Shown: one piece after another, positions 61,054-64,000 of the stretch | Layout: the number at the start of each line of letters is the position of its first letter | How positions within the stretch are numbered: position 1 is the stretch's first letter | DNA from: an uncultured Maritimibacter sp. | GTDB taxonomy: Bacteria > Pseudomonadota > Alphaproteobacteria > Rhodobacterales > Rhodobacteraceae | Direction: 5' to 3' | NCBI GenBank assembly: GCA_913063035.1 | Contig: CAJXYS010000011.1 | Location: forward strand, 18,127-82,126 | Length of the DNA: 64,000 nucleotides | Notes under the pieces: generated by a model | Seen by the model: only the letters and a program-made list of their open reading frames with translations | Databases searched by the model: none | Told to the model about the DNA's origin: nothing | Translations under genes and position numbers: made by a program

Positions 61054-61096
61054 GGGATGAGGGACATCCCGGAACCGACCCGGGCACGATCCCGGG
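61054..61096 (+). promoter_or_regulatory. Two stem-loops before the binding-protein gene
   Basis: GGGATG-AGGGA-CATCCC (61054-61070) and CCCGGG-CACGAT-CCCGGG (61079-61096) lie in the 85-bp gap. Such hairpins often stabilise or process the mRNA so that the binding protein is made in excess over the membrane parts. No T-run follows. Confidence 0.5.
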
Positions 61097-61130
61097 ACAC
61101 CAATATCCGAAGACCCAACAGGAGATGACC

Positions 61131-62687
61131 ATGCCAATCGACTTTTCGAGACGAGGCGTACTCAAGGCCGGTGCCGCCGCCGGCGTCCTGGCCGCAAGTG
61201 GACTGCCCGTGCGCGCACAGGCCAAACGTGGGGGCCGGCTTCGCGTGGGCCTGTCTGGAGCCAACAGCTCGGACAGCTGGGACGCGCGCACCCATTCCGA
61301 CATCTTCATGCAGGCATCGGGCCACGGCGCCGTTTTCGACAATCTGACCGAAGTCGCGGCCGACGGCTCCCTTGTCGGCGAACTCGCCGAGAGCTGGGAG
61401 GCGACGCCGGACGCCAAGGTCTGGACCTTTAACCTGCGCCGGGGCGTGACGTTCCACAACGGCAAGGCGTTCGGTGCCGACGATGTGATCGAGTCGATGC
61501 AACTCCATGTCGCCGAGGGATCGAAATCGGCGGCCAAGCCCATCATTGCGGCCGTCCAGGAGATGAAGAAGCTCGGGGACTACCAGGTTCAGTTCACGCT
61601 GGATTCCGGAAATGCAGATTTCGCGTATCTGATGTCCGATTACCATCTTCTGATCTATCCTGCAGGTCAGATCGAGGAGGCCATCGCCAACGGGATCGGC
61701 ACCGGTCTCTATCGTGCGCAAACCTTCGAGCCGGGTGTCCGAATGGTCGCGACGCGCGTCGACGATCATTACAAGGATGGCCAAGCCGGCTGGTTCGACG
61801 AGCTCGAATTCATCGCGATCAATGACAATACCGCACGGATGAATGCGCTTCTGACCGGTCAGGTCGACGCGATCAGTCGAGTTGATTTCAAGACGGAGTC
61901 ACTTCTGCGCGCGAGCCCGACGGTCCAGATCCAGGAAGTGACGGGTAATCAGCACTTTACCTTTCCCATGCTCACCAACGTTGCGCCATTCGACGACGTC
62001 AATGTGCGCAAGGCGCTGAAATACGCGATTAACCGCCAGGAGATGGTGGACAAGATCCTGCTGGGTCACGGCCGGGTCGCGAATGACACGCCGATCGGTC
62101 CGGCAAACCAGTATTTCGCAGATGACCTGGAACAGCTGAGCTACGATCCCGACCGCGCCAAGTTCCATCTCAAGGAGGCCGGGCTCGACAGTCTCGACAT
62201 CGATCTCTCGGCTTCCGAGGCGGCGTTCCAGGGGGCCGTGGACGCAGCCCAGCTTTATCAGGCATCGGCGAAGGCCGCCGGCATAAACATCAACGTGGTG
62301 CAGGAGCCTGCCGATGGCTACTGGTCGAATGTCTGGCTGAAGAAGCCCTGGTGCGCCTGCTACTGGTCTGGGCGGGCCACCGAGGACTGGATGTTCTCGT
62401 CGGCCTACGAGGAAGGCGTGCCGTGGAACGACACGCAATGGGGGCGCGAAGACAGCGACCGGTTCCAGAATCTTCTCCTCGAGGCGCGGGCCGAACTCGA
62501 TAGCGACAAGCGACGCGAGATGTACACCGAGATGCAGCAGATCCTGCGCGATGACGGTGGCGTCGTGATCCCGATGTTCGCCAACTGGGTCCAGGCTGTG
62601 AACAACAAGGTTCAGACCCCCGAGACGATCGGCAATCTCTGGCAGATGGACAACGCCAGAATGGCCGAGCGCTGGTGGTTCGCCTGA
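61131..62687 (+). CDS. ABC transporter substrate-binding protein (family 5, Tat-exported)
   Basis: 518 residues. The N-terminus MPIDFSRRGVLKAGAAAGVLAASG is a twin-arginine (Tat) signal with SRRGVLK, so the protein is exported folded. The body is SBP family 5 (DppA/OppA-like): ESWEATPDAKVWTFNLRRGVTFHNGK, VRKALKYAINRQEMVDKILLG. AGGAG sits about 7 nt before this ATG; an ATG two codons earlier abuts it. Base composition is visibly less GC-rich than the neighbours between about 61550 and 62080. An intrinsic terminator follows, closing the operon. Confidence 0.94.
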   Translation: MPIDFSRRGVLKAGAAAGVLAASGLPVRAQAKRGGRLRVGLSGANSSDSWDARTHSDIFMQASGHGAVFDNLTEVAADGSLVGELAESWEATPDAKVWTFNLRRGVTFHNGKAFGADDVIESMQLHVAEGSKSAAKPIIAAVQEMKKLGDYQVQFTLDSGNADFAYLMSDYHLLIYPAGQIEEAIANGIGTGLYRAQTFEPGVRMVATRVDDHYKDGQAGWFDELEFIAINDNTARMNALLTGQVDAISRVDFKTESLLRASPTVQIQEVTGNQHFTFPMLTNVAPFDDVNVRKALKYAINRQEMVDKILLGHGRVANDTPIGPANQYFADDLEQLSYDPDRAKFHLKEAGLDSLDIDLSASEAAFQGAVDAAQLYQASAKAAGININVVQEPADGYWSNVWLKKPWCACYWSGRATEDWMFSSAYEEGVPWNDTQWGREDSDRFQNLLLEARAELDSDKRREMYTEMQQILRDDGGVVIPMFANWVQAVNNKVQTPETIGNLWQMDNARMAERWWFA

Positions 62688-62714
62688 TCCGCGCGCGATA
62701 TCCGTGACAGGAAG

Positions 62715-62743
62715 CGGCCCGCCTTGTGCGGGCCGTTTTCGTT
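62715..62743 (+). terminator. Rho-independent terminator of the ABC importer operon
   Basis: Perfect 8-bp stem CGGCCCGC / GCGGGCCG with loop CTTGT, followed by TTTTCGTT, 28 bp after the binding-protein stop and just before the convergent FadH-like gene end. Confidence 0.88.
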
Positions 62744-62749
62744 CGCCGC

Positions 62750-64000
62750 CTAGAGCGTCGCGGCCAGCCGCGCGCCCTGGTCGATGGCCCGCTTGGCGTC
62801 AAGCTCCGCGGCGACGTCGGCGCCGCCGATCACATGCGCGGTCACGCCGCGCGCGGCCAGGTCGTCGGCGAGGCCGCGCTCCGGCTCCTGCCCGGTGCAG
62901 AGCACGACGGTGTCCGCCGGGATCAGGCGCGGGTCGCCGCGCTCCGCGCCGAAGGAGACGTGAACCCCGTCGGCGTCGATCCGCTCGTAATTGACGCCGC
63001 CGATCATCTCGACGCCTTTCATCCTGAGCGCCGCGCGATGGATCCATCCCGTGGTCTTGCCGAGCCGCCGGCCCGGTTTCTCCGCCTTGCGCTGCAAGAG
63101 CACGACCTGCCGGGCCGCGGGCGCCGGGCGGGGGCCTTCCGGCGCCAGGCCGCCGCGGGTCTCCGAAGGATCCCCGACGCCCCATTCCCGCCGCCACTCC
63201 GCCGGGTGGACGGTGGGGCTGTCCCCGCCCGTGACGAGGAATTCCGCCACGTCGAAACCGATACCGCCCGCGCCCACGATGGCGACCCGATCGCCGACCG
63301 GGGCGCCGCCCTTCAGCACGTCGACATAGCTGAGCACGTTGGGGCCGTCCTGTCCGGGGATGTCCGGGTCGCGGGGCATCACCCCGGTGGCGACGATCAC
63401 CGCGTCGAAGCCGGTCAGGTCGTCGGCCCCCGGCGCGGTGCCGAGCCGCGTGTCGATCCCGGCGCGGTCCACCATGGTTCTGAACCAGGCGACGAAGCCG
63501 TCGAATTCCTCCTTGCCGGGGATCAGGCGGGCCATGTTCAGCTGACCGCCGAGCGCGTCGGCCTTGTCGAAGAGCGTCACGCGGTGGCCGCGCTCGGCGG
63601 CTACCAGCGCCGCCATCAGCCCGGCCGGCCCCGCGCCGACCACGGCCACGGTCCGGGGTGCCGGCGCCGGGCTGTAGGCGAGTTCCGTTTCGTGGCAGGC
63701 GCGCGGATTGACCAGGCAGGTGGAGATTTTCCCCGAAAAGGTATGGTCGAGACAGGCCTGGTTGCAGGCGATGCAGGGGGCAATCTCGTCGGCCCGCCCG
63801 GCCGCGGCCTTGGCCACGAAATCCGGATCGGCCAGGAACGGGCGCGCCATCGACACCATGTCGGCACAGCCGTCGGCCAGCAGGCCCTCGGCGATCTCGG
63901 GGGTATTGATCCGGTTCGAGGTAATGACGGGGATGTCCACCTCTCCCATCAGCTTCTTCGTGACCCAGGCGAACCCGGCGCGCGGCACGCTGGTGGCGAT
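62750..64000 (-). CDS. fadH: NADPH-dependent 2,4-dienoyl-CoA reductase (FadH-like), C-terminal part
   Basis: The frame is open to the last base, so the 5' part lies beyond the window; 416 residues are visible of the ~670 usual. It starts at the end of the old-yellow-enzyme TIM barrel (PVITSNRINTPEIAEGLL, CADMVSMARPFLADPDF). The 4Fe-4S site CIACNQACLDHTFSGKISTC (C-x2-C-x3-C-x11-C) follows, then an FAD motif VVGAGPAGLMAA and an NAD(P) motif IVGAGGIGFDVAEF. FadH reduces dienoyl-CoA in unsaturated fatty acid breakdown. Related enzymes act on trimethylamine or flavonoids, so the substrate is inferred. Confidence 0.9.
   Translation of the reverse strand: MATSVPRAGFAWVTKKLMGEVDIPVITSNRINTPEIAEGLLADGCADMVSMARPFLADPDFVAKAAAGRADEIAPCIACNQACLDHTFSGKISTCLVNPRACHETELAYSPAPAPRTVAVVGAGPAGLMAALVAAERGHRVTLFDKADALGGQLNMARLIPGKEEFDGFVAWFRTMVDRAGIDTRLGTAPGADDLTGFDAVIVATGVMPRDPDIPGQDGPNVLSYVDVLKGGAPVGDRVAIVGAGGIGFDVAEFLVTGGDSPTVHPAEWRREWGVGDPSETRGGLAPEGPRPAPAARQVVLLQRKAEKPGRRLGKTTGWIHRAALRMKGVEMIGGVNYERIDADGVHVSFGAERGDPRLIPADTVVLCTGQEPERGLADDLAARGVTAHVIGGADVAAELDAKRAIDQGARLAATL

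Overview
The window is about 64 kb of high-GC DNA (roughly two thirds G+C by eye), almost entirely coding. It reads as core chromosome of an alphaproteobacterium in the Rhodobacterales (Rhodobacteraceae/Paracoccaceae-like). This rests on the gene order and on family-typical proteins: parB-parA-rsmG-mnmG-mnmE-rho-hemJ, then maf-aroE-coaE-dnaQ-secB-fxsA-timA-mltA-smr-hslUV, a YlxR/L7Ae fusion beside nusA and infB, a malic enzyme/phosphotransacetylase fusion, and HemJ-type protoporphyrinogen oxidation. Species and genus cannot be fixed from the sequence alone.

Layout. 0-2 kb: dnaK (5' truncated by the window edge) and dnaJ. 2-5.2 kb, leftward: malic enzyme and a coupled ribokinase. 5.4-8 kb: mutS, convergent with grpE/hrcA (8-9.7 kb). 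9.8-12.7 kb, rightward: rph-rdgB-hemW-DUF454. 12.7-20.1 kb, leftward: parB, parA, rsmG, mnmG, mnmE, rho, hemJ, with two perfect 16-bp parS palindromes. 20.09-20.52 kb: a gene-free, AT-rich, DnaA-box-bearing segment from which the flanking genes diverge; I read it as the chromosomal origin of replication. 20.5-26.8 kb, rightward: maf, aroE, coaE, dnaQ, timA, mltA and an Smr protein, interrupted by leftward secB and fxsA. 26.8-35.6 kb, leftward: an MFS transporter, hslVU and the rimP-nusA-ylxR-infB operon, the last with a probable attenuator in its leader. 35.9-45 kb: a LysR regulator; a leftward cinA-like/GNAT/AhpD-like/OmpA cluster; rightward sfsA, map and radC (with a consensus CtrA site); and two envelope proteins of unclear role. 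45-57 kb: secA, a parvulin, argJ, mutT, hemH, a methyltransferase-like protein, comF, grx, a nitrilase-like hydrolase, marR, ubiG and a proline iminopeptidase. 57-62.7 kb: a complete oligopeptide-type ABC importer operon preceded by a striking 12-bp inverted repeat. 62.75-64 kb: a FadH-type 2,4-dienoyl-CoA reductase, cut by the window end.

How the genes work together. The centre is a replication/segregation hub (oriC, parAB, parS) with the usual tRNA- and rRNA-modification neighbours. Around it are protein quality control (DnaKJ, GrpE, HrcA, HslUV, SecB, SecA, parvulin), translation/transcription factors (RimP, NusA, IF-2, Rho), nucleotide-pool cleaning and repair (MutS, MutT, RdgB, Maf, RadC), and heme/quinone steps (HemW, HemJ, HemH, UbiG). 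Many adjacent genes overlap by 4 bp (ATGA).

I see no prophage, insertion sequence, CRISPR array, tRNA/rRNA gene or recognisable defence island. The most interesting signals are regulatory or architectural: oriC, the parS sites, the CtrA site at radC, the rimP leader attenuator, the ABC operon operator, the lysine-rich N-terminal extension of ArgJ, an anomalous codon patch in mutS, and two poorly characterised envelope proteins next to secA.
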